A stretch of 64,000 nt of DNA from Vandiemenella viatica (lineage: Eukaryota > Arthropoda > Insecta > Orthoptera > Morabidae), in the NCBI GenBank assembly GCA_031002005.1, contig CM061921.1, forward strand, positions 123,658,597 to 123,722,596, in the 5' to 3' direction. The notes under the pieces are model-generated. The model saw only the letters and a list, made by a program, of their open reading frames with translations. It was not told the DNA's origin and searched no databases. A program made the translations under genes and the position numbers. Shown piece by piece: positions 11,544 through 22,209 of the stretch; position 1 is the stretch's first letter; the number at the start of each line of letters is the position of its first letter.

Positions 11544-12101
11544 CGCAGAACTAAGTAATTAGTTCCGTAATTAAAGAGGATACGAAACAACATGGTAGGA
11601 TCAAGAATAATTCAATTTAAAATACACAAACAAGAGACGTAGTGAAAAAAAGAAGAGTTAAATAGCTTATATAAACAGATTTTATCAAATAAAGTTAAAA
11701 ACGAAAGTTATTAAAGTGGCATTGGTGATAAGATAGCAAAAAGTTGACTGTAAGTTTAAATTAAACTGGTGCATTTAAAGTGAAAGTAATAATGTCGTTT
11801 GGTTACGTAAATTGTTACCACGATTAATGTAAAGCAAAGAGTGTTTAAAAAGGAAGGAAACTAAGTGTAAACTTGAGTATTGCGTGCTTGTCTAGAGGAA
11901 TATTTTTTTTTTAACTTTTATTCTCTTGTGAAATATCTTGTACAGATAATATGTGTGATTATCGTGATCTCTGGTTTTTCATACGGAGTTGAGACTTAAC
12001 TGCCTCGTATGGTATGTAGAATTTACATTGTATTCCATTTCGTTTTCTTTGTGCTAAAATTTGTTAATTATCAGAGTGTGACGAATTTTCTTGTAAACTA
12101 A

Positions 12102-13042
12102 ATGGATGCGAAGGCTTTGGCATTAATAGCAGAGTGAGTAATTGACCAAACGGAACGTGAAATGAGTGAAAGTACAAAAGTTTCTGGAAGAATTAATAGC
12201 AGTACTGATTCGGGATATGAATGTCAAGAACGATCTATGGGCGAGATTAGTACTGTTAGCGGAACCGAAAAGAAATTTTGGAGAGAAGAGTGTAATTCCA
12301 TGGAAACGATGCTGGCGATGATTTTAAAAAGCCAACAAGAAATGCAAGAATTGAGTTTAAAAATCTAACAAGAACAACAACAAACCAGGCGAGACTTGAA
12401 TTGATTTTAAAAAGCCATCAAGAAACGAAACAAAAATTAATAGAACTGGAACAGAGTCAGCAACAAGCATTACAAGAATGGAGTAGAACACGTAAGGAAA
12501 AGTTGGGAATTGAAACAGAAGAAGATGGAAGAGAGGAGAACAATGAAGATCAGCAGGAAAATGGTGAAAAACAGAGAGTAACAGAAGATTACAGTGACCC
12601 AGAGGAAACAATGGAAATTATTTTTACAGTTAGGACAGTAGAAAAAGAAGAGAATGAAAGGAAATTTCAGACGATATTGGTGAATGATGATACAGGAACA
12701 CATAGAAAAAAGGAAGACAATGAAGAAAAACCGAAGCATGAACTCGGAGACAAAAATGAAAGTATGAGGAAGAATTAAGAGATATGTGAAAAAGGAAATG
12801 ATATGAAGAGAAGAAACAAAGCGAACCAAGCAACAGAAGCAAAATATGAAGGAGAGGAATGGAAGGAAAAAGTGATGGAATGTGATAAAAGAAAGGTCAT
12901 AGGCAAAGAAGTAAGAAAAATAATGAACTGGAAAGTAAGGAAGAAAAGAGGACTAAATTTGGAGTATGAATACAGGAATGTGAAAAGACGTATGCCTAAG
13001 GATGTGCTTTACACGATCAGGGATACTACGAATATCAAATGA
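12102..13042 (+). pseudogene. Gag-like coiled-coil protein, interrupted
   Basis: The reading frame begins with ATG at 12102, has a TGA at 12135-12137, resumes through MSESTK at 12162 and stops at 12366. It shifts frame to 12401-12778, then continues in further pieces to 13042. Composition is extreme in Glu, Lys and Gln (heptad-rich coiled coil), with a repeated MILKS.QE motif at 12318 and 12401. No zinc knuckle is seen. Position after the primer-binding site supports gag. The A-rich coding strand is typical of retroelements. Dead by stop and frameshifts. Confidence 0.55.
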
Positions 13043-13308
13043 GTTTTCAACCCAGATGGTGGGGGAGATAAAAGTTAACGTCTATTGTTTTTTTTTATTA
13101 TTCAGTTGATGGTATGCCTTTATATGTTGCAAGATTGTTGGGATTAAGAAACAAAGAATTTGAAATTGTACAGAGAGTGTGTGGAGGGATGACAATTGTA
13201 GAGAATGAATGGAAGCATTGTAAGGAATATAGTAAAATTGTGATGTAATAAGTAATCATCAAAAATTTGGTTAAGACACATTTTTGTGAGAAATTGGCGG
13301 CGCGGATA

Positions 13309-13806
13309 TGTGAGGAATCATAGTCCCCTCACACCTAAAATTTATTGTTTTAGTATTCTTTTTTTCCATTTGTTGTTTGTGTTCTTATTTAACATTGTGC
13401 TGTTGATTTAAGTTTAATGAGAAGCATTGCAAATTAGTGTATTTAGGATATCGAAACTTTTTATGTAATTATCTTTGAAGTATTCTGTGAGCGGAGTGAG
13501 AGTATTCTTTGGTCAGTCCAGAGAAAAAATGATTGTGGGCGGAGGCATGAATTGGTTTCCTCGCTCGAATAGTAATCGAGAATATTGAGTTTTTAATGAT
13601 TTGTTGAATGTGTAATTTGTGAAGCAAATGATGAGTGAAATATATAGAAAAGTGAAATGAAGTTCTCCTTAGTTTATTGTATGTTGTTTGAATCATACAG
13701 ACCAATTAAGTAGCAGAAACTGCAAGATAATATTCCATGGATTCTGTGGTGAGTAATATCCACCCGAGGCAAATCTAGGAATCATAATTAAGGTCAGTTT
13801 CTTACA
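13309..13806 (+). repeat. 3' LTR
   Basis: Putative full LTR of about 498 bp beginning TGTGAGGAATCATAG. Its last 163 bp match the truncated 5' LTR. The right end at ttcttaca joins a LINE relic directly. No target duplication can be checked because the left end is truncated. Confidence 0.65.
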
Positions 13807-14790
13807 AGCAACAATACACACAACTCCCTCACACTGATTTCATAAAAAGTATAAAACGAAAGGCCCTTGCAAAATGGACTTCATCACAAGTATACAAAGG
13901 GAAACACTACGCATCGATCCAACCCCACATACCACACAAAGCATGGTTCGAAGAATCAAAACCTGCAAGAAAATACAAAACATCTATCATTCGCATAAGA
14001 CTGGGACACGGATGCTATCCGAAACACCTCCAAACTCCCCATTCTGCCCGGTTGATAACGAAGAAATAGCAGACCTAAATCATATGATACTGGCATGCAC
14101 CCTATACCGAATTCCACAAAATAACCTATATAATAGACTGACCAAACTAAAAATCACACTGTTTACATCAATCATCTCCCTTGTGAGAACGGAACGACAG
14201 GACGTGCATCAAGCGATAGTTCACATCTTAAGGGACGCAGATATCACTATACAACCCAGGCCATTCAAGAGACCCATTATAGCTAAACCGCACTAAAAAC
14301 AGAACTACTTCAAGGATACACATTTTTATGCTAAAATCCACAATTACCAAACATCCAACACGGATTTCACCACATAGATGAGGTTTATTATCTTAAATTA
14401 ATATTCTTAAAGTACCAGCTGTTATTATTACCACTGGTACTAAAATGTTTATTATGTCAAATAATACGTTAACATAACTAACAACTGACACCACACCATC
14501 TGTACCATTGGTATTGGAAAACTTGTACAGAGACCATACAGTATATCCAAATATGGTAGCAAAATAGAGTTATTATACCACCTGCACTATCAGTATTACT
14601 ACAAAATTATATAGAACTAGTATGCCGAATAATAACGTAACATAATCATCAATAGCCATCTCAACATCTGTACTATTGTTACTAATAAAAATTGTATAGA
14701 ATTATTATGTCAAAATAATATTGTAATACAACAATTGTAATCTGGCTGTATGGTCGTTAGACCAAAAGCCATACAAATAAATGAAAAAAG
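13807..14790 (+). mobile_element. LINE 3' end (I/Jockey-like) with hairpin tail
   Basis: 3' part of a non-LTR retrotransposon. Translations in two overlapping frames give RIRLGHG near 13990 and, after a frameshift, SPFCPVDNE...DLNHMILACTLY near 14035-14105, the CPxC...LNHIL..C..Y pattern at the C-terminus of I/Jockey-type ORF2. Coding ends at 14296. The 3' UTR contains an imperfect tandem duplication of about 169 bp (from 14453 and 14622). It ends in ggctgtatgg...gaccaaaagccatac at 14741-14774, which can fold into a hairpin, followed by an A-rich tail. That tail matches the 3' end of the SINE at 21988. Confidence 0.65.
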
Positions 14791-14799
14791 AGATAAAAC

Positions 14800-15340
14800 T
14801 ATATTTTACTTCATTAGAGGGTAGACAAAGCAGTATCAAAAATAAACTTTTATAATTGTAAAAATTGAACAAAAATACTGCTGGATTAGATTCTTTTACA
14901 AAATGATAACTGCAAGTAATTATCTCGTTTCGTTAAATACTAGCCACTGTGACGTGCTGCAGAAAAAATAAACAAGAATCGTTTATTACCCCTAATCCCT
15001 CCTAATAAACGATAATATTTTTAAAAATATCCGATATAAGTTTTCAGATATCGCTGTGATAATAACATACTGATCCGTGGTTTTATGAACGACGATTGAA
15101 AACCATGCCTTTCATATATGCGTCAAATACCTGTCAATACCAAAAAAAATAAAAATCTGTATATTTCAGTTTTTTATTTTACAATATTTTAGAATTAAAA
15201 TTTCACCTCTGCAAACTGCACATCAGTTGTGCTTTTTTATACATTAAACATTTATAATAATTAGGGTTAAACGCATCGTTACTATCTAGTTAAATAAATA
15301 TAGGAGAGAACTGTGAACAAAGAAGACGAAACAAGTTGAT
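14800..15340. other. No gene recognised
   Basis: AT-rich, nothing recognisable. Confidence 0.4.
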
Positions 15341-15345
15341 CAATG

Positions 15346-15442
15346 CCTTCCAGAGGTATCATCCTGGCATTAATCTGCAAAGGTTTTGAGAAAACATGGA
15401 AAAACGAAATCTGATAGCTGACGGGAATTTGAATCGGCGCTA
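15346..15442 (-). mobile_element. SINE family 1, strongly decayed fragment
   Basis: Only the body-to-head junction is recognisable (tcatcctggcatt, aaaacatgga, gacgggaatttgaat). No ends. Confidence 0.55.
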
Positions 15443-15863
15443 TAATTCTTCTCACTTTGGGAGCCACAATGGCATTTTCTACAAGCAAGAATGGATTTGG
15501 AAAAAGACCGCTGCCAATCTTAACAGTTAATGACGTTGGAGCTTTTAAAATTCTTATGCCTGCATTCTGAAGGAAAAGGATGATTGCTTTTCAAACTGGA
15601 ATAAGCTGGATTTGCAAAAGGAAAATCAAGTTATCTTCGAAAAACTAATTGAAAGGTTACATATGTGGTTATAAAAGTGGTTGTATTACAGTTGATTCCG
15701 GGTTCATGAGAAACGATGTGATTAAGACCTGTCATCTTTAGTTGATCAAATATTTGTACGTCTACTACTAGGCTGCAAAATAGATATATTAAAAAAGATT
15801 CATGGCCGAGTCAGTCTGTACTTATTGTTCCTTTATATCTACATGTTACGATCAATTAAAACA

Positions 15864-16074
15864 ACTGAGCGTTGTGGACGAGCGATAATGTTCTGGCCTC
15901 GCATTCGAGAGGAAACGGGTTCAAATCCCCTTCTGGCCATCCAGATTTGGATTTTCTACGGTTTTTCCAAATCACTGCAAGCGAACGTCGGGATAGTGCC
16001 ATCAAAAAGCCCATATTCCCGTCTCCCATGACCTCGAAGTCGAGAAGTCAAGCTGTAAACAAATTTAAAAAAAA
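15864..16074 (+). mobile_element. SINE family 1 copy
   Basis: Head (tgagcgttgtgga, gcctcgcattcg, box B GGTTCAAATCC), body and tail (atgacctcgaagtcgag) followed by an A-rich run at 16062-16074. Diverged but essentially full length. Confidence 0.87.
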
Positions 16075-16391
16075 TCAGAAAGCCCTGGTTCCTCGAGGAT
16101 ATACGGTTCTGCTCCTGTATAATTCTTTCGTCTGTTTACTGTGCAAGACAACAGCCTCAGGTAGCAATATAAGCAATTTAGTTGAACGAGGATGAGGAAA
16201 ATCGCATGCCTGAGATGTCTGATAATTTCCTTGTTCTGTGGGCCTACGGAATTGTCTTCCGTATAAGCAAACCACGACCGCATTCACAAATTCCTTCGCT
16301 AGAGACCCGACCAAGTTATTTAAGCTAGCGCTAGCAGTGTAGGGGCTAGAACACTGTCATCGCATTGTAAAGGCCTCCTGGCTTACCCCGT

Positions 16392-16618
16392 ACTTTTTGC
16401 TTCTAGCTTTACATCTAATCGAAGTCATTAGAGGCAGGTAAGAACTGCGGGCAAGTAATGGAAAGGAATTCGGCCATGGCCTTTTGAAGGAACAATCCTG
16501 GCATTCGGCTGGAGTGATTTGGGGAAACTATCTAAAACGCTTACCTTGATGGCTAGATTGGGATTCGTACCAACGACCTCACGAAAGCCGGATTAAAGTG
16601 ATAACACATACCTACCAC
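16392..16618 (-). mobile_element. SINE family 1, decayed copy
   Basis: Reverse-strand copy: tail aagtcattagaggc, body ggccatggccttttgaagg and gtgatttggggaaac, degraded head. Immediately followed by a second old copy. Confidence 0.78.
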
Positions 16619-16621
16619 GTT

Positions 16622-16856
16622 CTTTTTTTTTCGTCTTCTTTATTTCTTCGACGCTAATGTGATATGAATCCTGATAATATTGGAAACTACGATCGGGTAA
16701 GAATTTTAGCCACGCCTTTTTGAAGGACCTTTTCCGGAGTTCACCTGCAGGGATTTACGAAAATCATTGAATACTGAAATTGGATGCCGACGGGGTTTGA
16801 ATTCGCGTTCTCCTGAATGCCAGGCAACAGTGTTACCTATAACCCATCGGGCTTGG
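16622..16856 (-). mobile_element. SINE family 1, decayed copy in tandem with the previous one
   Basis: Reverse-strand copy starting with a T-run at 16622 and ending in a head remnant (cccatcgggcttgg). Box B region reads GTTTGAATTC on the plus strand. It is more diverged than its neighbour. Confidence 0.68.
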
Positions 16857-16869
16857 AAGGCAGGAAGTA

Positions 16870-18640
16870 AAGCTTGACAAAATTTTTTGTAGAAGTATCG
16901 ATGTTAGTTAGAAACAAAGAGAGAAATGATAATTTTCCTATTTCATATTCCAGATTTAAAATGTGGAAACACTAATTCACATTTCAGACGGATTTATTTA
17001 TCTATTATTATTATTACTATTAAAACTGTTGCTACTGCGTTGAAGTTAAGGTTACCTTCTAAATATGGTATGTTGAAAACAAAATTAAGGTGTTAATATT
17101 CTGGACCATTTATTTTTCTAAAAATAGTTTAATTATATTTCGTGTCTTAGTTTACCATTAGAGTTCATTCGTAAATGCTCTTTCTACTTACCCATATTAG
17201 CCTTTGTGTGTATTTGTCACACAATGTTCTACAATGCTGCAGCGCTAGAAAGTGTAACTAAGTCCATTAAAACTCTCTTACTGGTTTTCCGAGCGTAATT
17301 TAGCGATTCCTTTCGGTATTCGCCATATAATTGCTAGCGAATTGTTAACTGTTTATTCGGGGGGTTGGGGGCGGGGGAGTATACACAATGGCTATCAAAA
17401 TTACGAAAAAAGTGTTATAATGTCTATAATCAATCGATTTGGTTTATTTCAATAATTATTATGACTAAAATGGTGATATTCGTGATTATTTTTCCTGTAG
17501 ATCTCCGAACTTTGCCTCTGAGCGTCTGCTAGTTTCTTGCTGCGCGGGCTCATTTTTTTAGTCTTGGGTAAAGTGATGTGCTGGGTATGAGAGGTCTATT
17601 TTATCATGAATTTAGTGTACCACCCACAAGGTTATGTTGTCCCATGCGGTATTCGTGTCTAGAACGAAGCATAATCGAAAGGCGAGGGATCTCGCGAATT
17701 CTGTTACCGACTGTACTTAGGAACTCGTCATGGTATTAACACCACATCCCTAAACTCAAATAATAAAGATCACCTCCCATAGCTCTAAACCCTTGTCTAT
17801 TCCTTCTTCATTGCAGTAGTTAGATTGTGAATACCCTTCCCTCGAAATTAAGCACTTTTGAAGAAATTAGCAATTTTAGAAGGCTTTAAGGAAATAGTCT
17901 CTAGTATTAGTCTGTGCCTTTTGTTTTCTTCTCTAGCCCTCAATAGTATTAGTTGGAGTCATTTACCTATTGGTTCAACGGTTACTTAACAATTTTAATC
18001 AGATGTTTGTCGATATCTTAGTTGTTATGTAAAATATGAAATAAATATTGTCACAATCTATTTATGGTGTAAAATATGTATCGTAAACACAGTGTATGAG
18101 AGGGCTTGAGAGCCACAAGCTTGCCAAGCTAAATAAATACATTAAAGAACACTGAGAAGCTATTTGGCAAACAACAACTTAGAATTTAGTACACGGCGCA
18201 GCTCTTACACCAACAAGATGAATGACATTACATATAAGTTTATTCTCTTTTTTAATTAATATATGCAATATTATCTCTCAGTAAGTAAAAGTTATGAAGA
18301 AACTGTTTGTGTCTCAAAATATACTTTTCAGTGCTATATAACCGTGCATTGTACGTACTCCAAATATAAATCAGATTTTTTATTCACGACAAAATATTAC
18401 TGCCTCTCTTGTTTGCTGCTATCAACCGAATCGTTGGCAGCAGTCAGTGGTTCAAATTCAGTCACAAATACTGTATGTTAGGCGTTATGGATTATTTGGA
18501 CTTCTGGAATGCACTGCTTCCTTAATATTATTTCTTGTCTGTATCATTGTAGCAGCAATATTACAAGCGTGTTCACTTGATTATATGCATGGTTTCTTAT
18601 TTCTGTCCTATTGTTCTCTTTTTCCATAAGAATATTACGT
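16870..18640. other. No gene recognised
   Basis: AT-rich. The only notable item is a G-run at 17359-17377. No coding frame or repeat end recognised. Confidence 0.4.
17359..17377 (+). other. Potential G-quadruplex
   Basis: Runs of six, five and five G separated by TT and C satisfy the four G3-run pattern with very short loops. It stands alone in AT-rich DNA. Confidence 0.6.
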
Positions 18641-18649
18641 AAGATGATA

Positions 18650-19327
18650 TACAGGGTGTGCAGGAATGAAAGGATAATTGTAGATAGGTCACATCATTTC
18701 CCAGTATATGACAAAATTTTATTTTATTTTAGAAAAAGTCTCACCATTTTCGAGATCTTAATTTTTTTTAAATATTTTTTTCGAATCATTTGACTGTTCA
18801 GTTTATTACATGCCATTTCTACAAATTAAGAATTTTTTAACACTGGTTTTTATTTAATTTATTCTATGATATTTTAGTCATCTGAAACAATATACTCATT
18901 TTAAAAAAAAACGTTGGAAAAACCTTATAAAAACTCTTAAATGTTTAATTATTTTTAACTTCTTTTAAAATTATTATTCTATGGTAGTTAAATCTGCTAA
19001 AGAGACCATTGTGCATTTTAAACATGTAGCAAAAAATTATGATAATGATTTCAAAAAGATTTTTGAAGTTTTTTTAACGTTTTAAGAAAAAAAGAATATT
19101 GTTTTAGATTACTCAAACATCCTTAAGAAAATTAAAAATAACAGGGTTCTAAAAGTATTAATTTGTAGAAATGGCATGGAATAAACTGAACAAAATCACA
19201 TGTATCGGAAAAAAAAAAAAAATATCTCGAAAATGGTGAGACTTTTACTACAGTAAACTTTGTCATATACGAGTAGTAGTACTATCTGCGGTAGCAGGAT
19301 TATCCTTTAATTCCCGGACACCCTGTA
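18650..19327. mobile_element. Fold-back (long inverted repeat) element, 678 bp
   Basis: The two halves are reverse complements of each other for most of their length. The termini are ACAGGGTGTGCAGGAAT at 18651 and, read inward on the minus strand, ACAGGGTGTCCGGGAAT from 19326. Shared internal blocks include aaaagtctcaccatttt (about 18735 / 19233) and ccatttctacaaatta (about 18812 / 19160). The arms meet near 18985, leaving almost no spacer. The flanks are consistent with a TA target. It has no coding capacity and ends 172 bp before the host exon. Confidence 0.85.
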
Positions 19328-19499
19328 TTTGGCAATACCTTATATATAATAAAAGAACATTTATTAGTAATCAGATCAAGGGTCTACGATGGGTAGTGGC
19401 AGAGAGTAAAGATTTACTGTTATTAAAAGATAATAGAGAACTAATGTTCCGTGCAGAGTGCGTGACGGTGTTTATTCTTATTGTTGACATTGTTTGCAG

Positions 19500-19644
19500 A
19501 GAAGGATCCGTACCCTGTGGATGCACTGCCGACGTGTAACCACGCCCTCTCCGTATGCCAGCAGGAACGCAAGTGCATCAAGCTCTTCGACGACTTCAAA
19601 TCAAACTGCAAGGTGCGCGACCACAAGTGTCGGATGGACGACAG
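19500..19644 (+). CDS. Host exon: GDNF/GAS1-type cysteine-rich domain (GDNF receptor-like)
   Basis: The only clear host coding exon in the window. It has a CAG acceptor after a pyrimidine-rich stretch (tgtttgcag, to 19499) and a strong donor (ACAG/GTAAAA at 19645). The 145 nt begin with the last two bases of a split codon, encode 47 residues without a stop, and end with two bases of the next codon. The peptide has five cysteines in the pattern C-x6-C-x5-C-x10-C-x6-C and includes ALSVCQQERKCIKLF and NCKVRD. This fits the start of a GDNF/GAS1 repeat as in insect GDNF-receptor-like proteins (fly Gfrl), which are extracellular receptor components. G/C-ending codons contrast with the AT-rich flanks. 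Neighbouring exons were not found, so introns on both sides must be long. The domain assignment is by eye; another cysteine-rich extracellular protein is possible. Confidence 0.72.
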
Positions 19645-19649
19645 GTAAA

Positions 19650-20665
19650 AATTATAGGTTAGACGAAAACTTCTTTTCTGTGACCATTCAAACTAGCAAC
19701 GCTGGCCGTCACTAGGTGAGTATCATAATTTAATCAGGACAAGAAAAAAAAATTTATGCCAACCGTTTGGGATTCTGTTTATTAGCATTTACGATCCGAA
19801 TGATAAAATGTCTGCAGTTAAAACAGAAGGTGAATGTGTAAATAGCACACAATAAGTTCGTCTAACTTTAATTAACTGGTAAAAATCTAATATAACCTAT
19901 TGCCTACAATGGGGCGGTGTGCTACCAACCTCATTATGATGTCAAGATCTATCGCTTTGGATCAAGTCGAATGGTTATGGTGAAGTTGAAAATAAACGAT
20001 ACTAAACAAAAGTACATTCCTCAAAAATGGACGACACAAAAATTACATGTGTTTATGACTACACCACCGAGTCATCTACCCTCTCCGTGTTCCTGATGTC
20101 TGCAGTACACTTAGAGGCCCACGACAACAATAAATCTTGAGGACATTTAGCGGGAAAAAATTCCTCATGATTTCAGAAACTTCTGTAACACACCAACAAA
20201 AAACGCCATACCTATTTTCGTTTGGATTGATTTTTTTTTTCCTTTGGTTGTGGGTTTCAAATTTCTTCAGTTAGTAAGGATTGTTAGTGGGATATACAAT
20301 ATATTGCGGTTCTGGATACAGCTTCATTTGAACAATTGTATCCGAAACCGCCACGCCGGTTCTCAATAGTGAAAGCTGAACGTTCTCACTAGGACGGAGC
20401 TTTTAGTTATGTGATGGTAGCAGAAAGTTATTATACGACAACAACCTTCCAGAATCCTAATCACAACGATGCTATTATTCGTTGACCACGACCACGCTGA
20501 TAATCTCAATATACACTCGTAGCTCCAGCGTGTGTCCAGCACAATTAGTTCAATAATAGTTCCGTAATCGGTGACACTTCATTCGAGTAGAAAGTGTTAT
20601 ATTGTTGTGACCAGACCTTTCAGGGATTTTACAAGTCATTTGGTTGTCTGCATCTGTGCAGGAAA
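19650..20665. other. Intron-like, no other gene recognised
   Basis: Follows the donor of the host exon. AT-rich, without recognisable repeat until the SINE at 20668. Confidence 0.4.
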
Positions 20666-20667
20666 AT

Positions 20668-20895
20668 CCGAGCGTGGTGGGTGAGCGGTTAACGCTATGG
20701 CCTCGCATTCGGGAGAACCTGGGTTTGAATCCCCGTCCGGGCCTCCAGATTTGGGTTTTGCATGGTTTCTCCAAATAACTCCAGACGAATGCCGGCATGC
20801 TTCCGACAAAATTCCATGACCGAATTCCTTCCAGTTCCTTGTCCCACTTCCTGTCCCACTTCTCCTGACCTCGACGTCGACAAGGCGTAAAGTAT
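20668..20895 (+). mobile_element. SINE family 1, full-length copy
   Basis: Well preserved: head from CCGAGCGTGGTGG, box A, box B (GGTTTGAATCC), body and tail (cctcgacgtcgac). The A-tail is short or lost and no target duplication was identified. Confidence 0.9.
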
Positions 20896-21399
20896 TTGAT
20901 GTTATCAAAATCGACAAGCTGTTCCCTGCTTCGACCAATAAAATTATTTTTTTCTTGCTGTTACTAACAAATTATTCCTGATTTTTCTACTAATTATGTA
21001 TGATTCATCTATCTATACTGTTTATCGCTTTATAGCAAATATATCATCTAAGTACCAGTACGCGAAAATACAAACGCGAAGCTTTGTACCATCCTTTTTT
21101 TATCATATGTGTTTTTATCTTCAGTAGTAATAGGTTCCAGAACGCTGATGACACAAGATTAATACAACACTTAATTAAAACCTTTCGACTAGATTTCAAG
21201 CCGCGAAACTTGCAACAAGGAACTATAGTGTTAGACTTCTTTGCCGGAATGTCAGTTACAAGCATGATCTGTAATTACAGCCATCTACTTTTAAGGCTAA
21301 GACAATCTTTTGTCTCACGGTCATGCTATACTGATTTAATAGATCAACACATGAATGAAACCCATTCTAGGTCCAATATTATATGAGTTACTGATTGTG

Positions 21400-21974
21400 A
21401 TTGGTGGTAAGTATCTGAGATAAATCTTGCAGCCCATCACCTCCAACTCCTGTATTTAATACGCTAAATGTGGGTCCCATTCTACGCTACCATATTCAAG
21501 CAATTGTCTGACCAAAGTCTTGTGACCCAATTCCCTTACTTTTCTCGTACATCCCCTCATCACTCCCTCCAATAAATGAGTGATAAACCTTTTCTTACTG
21601 TCTATCCAATGTATCCTGCCAAATTGAGCTTGTTATCAAATGTAATGCCAAGGTATTTACATTTCAGGTCTTGGCAAGCAATTCCTTCCCCACCTTTAAG
21701 TCAAAATCAAGCTTTAGTTTTTTATCTGTGTACCTAATAAGCTGACCCTTCTTTGTATTTATCTTCATCATATGTTGATCATCCAGGTAGATATCGTGTC
21801 CACATCATCCTGCAGCTGTTCACACTCTTCTCCCGTTTTCATTATACAGCATTATGTGATCTGTAAACAACTTCTGATAGTAAACCATCAGTATAATCAT
21901 TCATTAGAATAATGAATAGCAATGGTCCCATTAAACTACGTTTTCGAATCACCACTAGAAAAATAATATCACTC
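21400..21974 (-). pseudogene. LINE reverse transcriptase fragment
   Basis: Minus-strand translation in shifting frames shows the end of a non-LTR reverse transcriptase: a LQDDVDTISTWM block near 21790-21830 and, further on, KGIGSQDFGQTIA near 21490-21530. The order palm to thumb is right for a LINE on this strand. Many stops; clade not assigned. It is interrupted at 21975 by a SINE. Confidence 0.5.
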
Positions 21975-21987
21975 AAGTGTGCTCTTG

Positions 21988-22195
21988 GCCGGCCTCGGTA
22001 GCGTAGGGGCTAGAGTTCTAGCTCCGCGTACCGAAGGTCGCCGGTTCGAGTCCGGCCAAGGGCATGGGTGTTTAGTGTTGTGTCTGTGAATGTCTTGTCC
22101 GTGTTGTAGTGTCCTTGTGTCAATACTTGATAGCAACAAATCACATTGAGCTGGCTGTATGGCCCAGTAGCCGAACGCCATTAAAAAAAAAAAAA
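21988..22195 (+). mobile_element. tRNA-derived SINE (family 2), with TSD and LINE-like tail
   Basis: Different family from the others. The head has box A (GGTAGCGTAGGGGC region) and box B (GGTTCGAGTCC), a unique body follows, and the tail ctggctgtatggcc...gccatt leads to a run of 15 A. The 13-bp aagtgtgctcttg flanks it at 21975-21987 and 22196-22208. The tail resembles the end of the LINE at 13807-14790, suggesting that LINE family as its mobilising partner. Confidence 0.92.
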
Positions 22196-22209
22196 AAGTG
22201 TGCTCTTGC

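Larger units (their letters stand above)
11362..13806 (+). mobile_element. Gag-only LTR retrotransposon
   Basis: Two direct repeats (11362-11523 and 13643-13805) about 2.28 kb apart match at most positions and form the 3' parts of LTRs. The right LTR appears to start with TGTGAGG at 13309. Between them are a primer-binding-like site, a gag-like coding region with long coiled-coil character, and no protease, RT or integrase. It is a non-autonomous or internally deleted element; the coiled-coil gag favours Ty3/gypsy, but this is inference. The left LTR is 5'-truncated at 11362. Confidence 0.75.

Noticed and set aside
12470..12842. Minus-strand hydrophobic ORFs that look like membrane proteins
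   Set aside because: Antisense of the Glu/Lys-rich gag coding strand; its complement is automatically rich in Phe, Leu and Ser codons.
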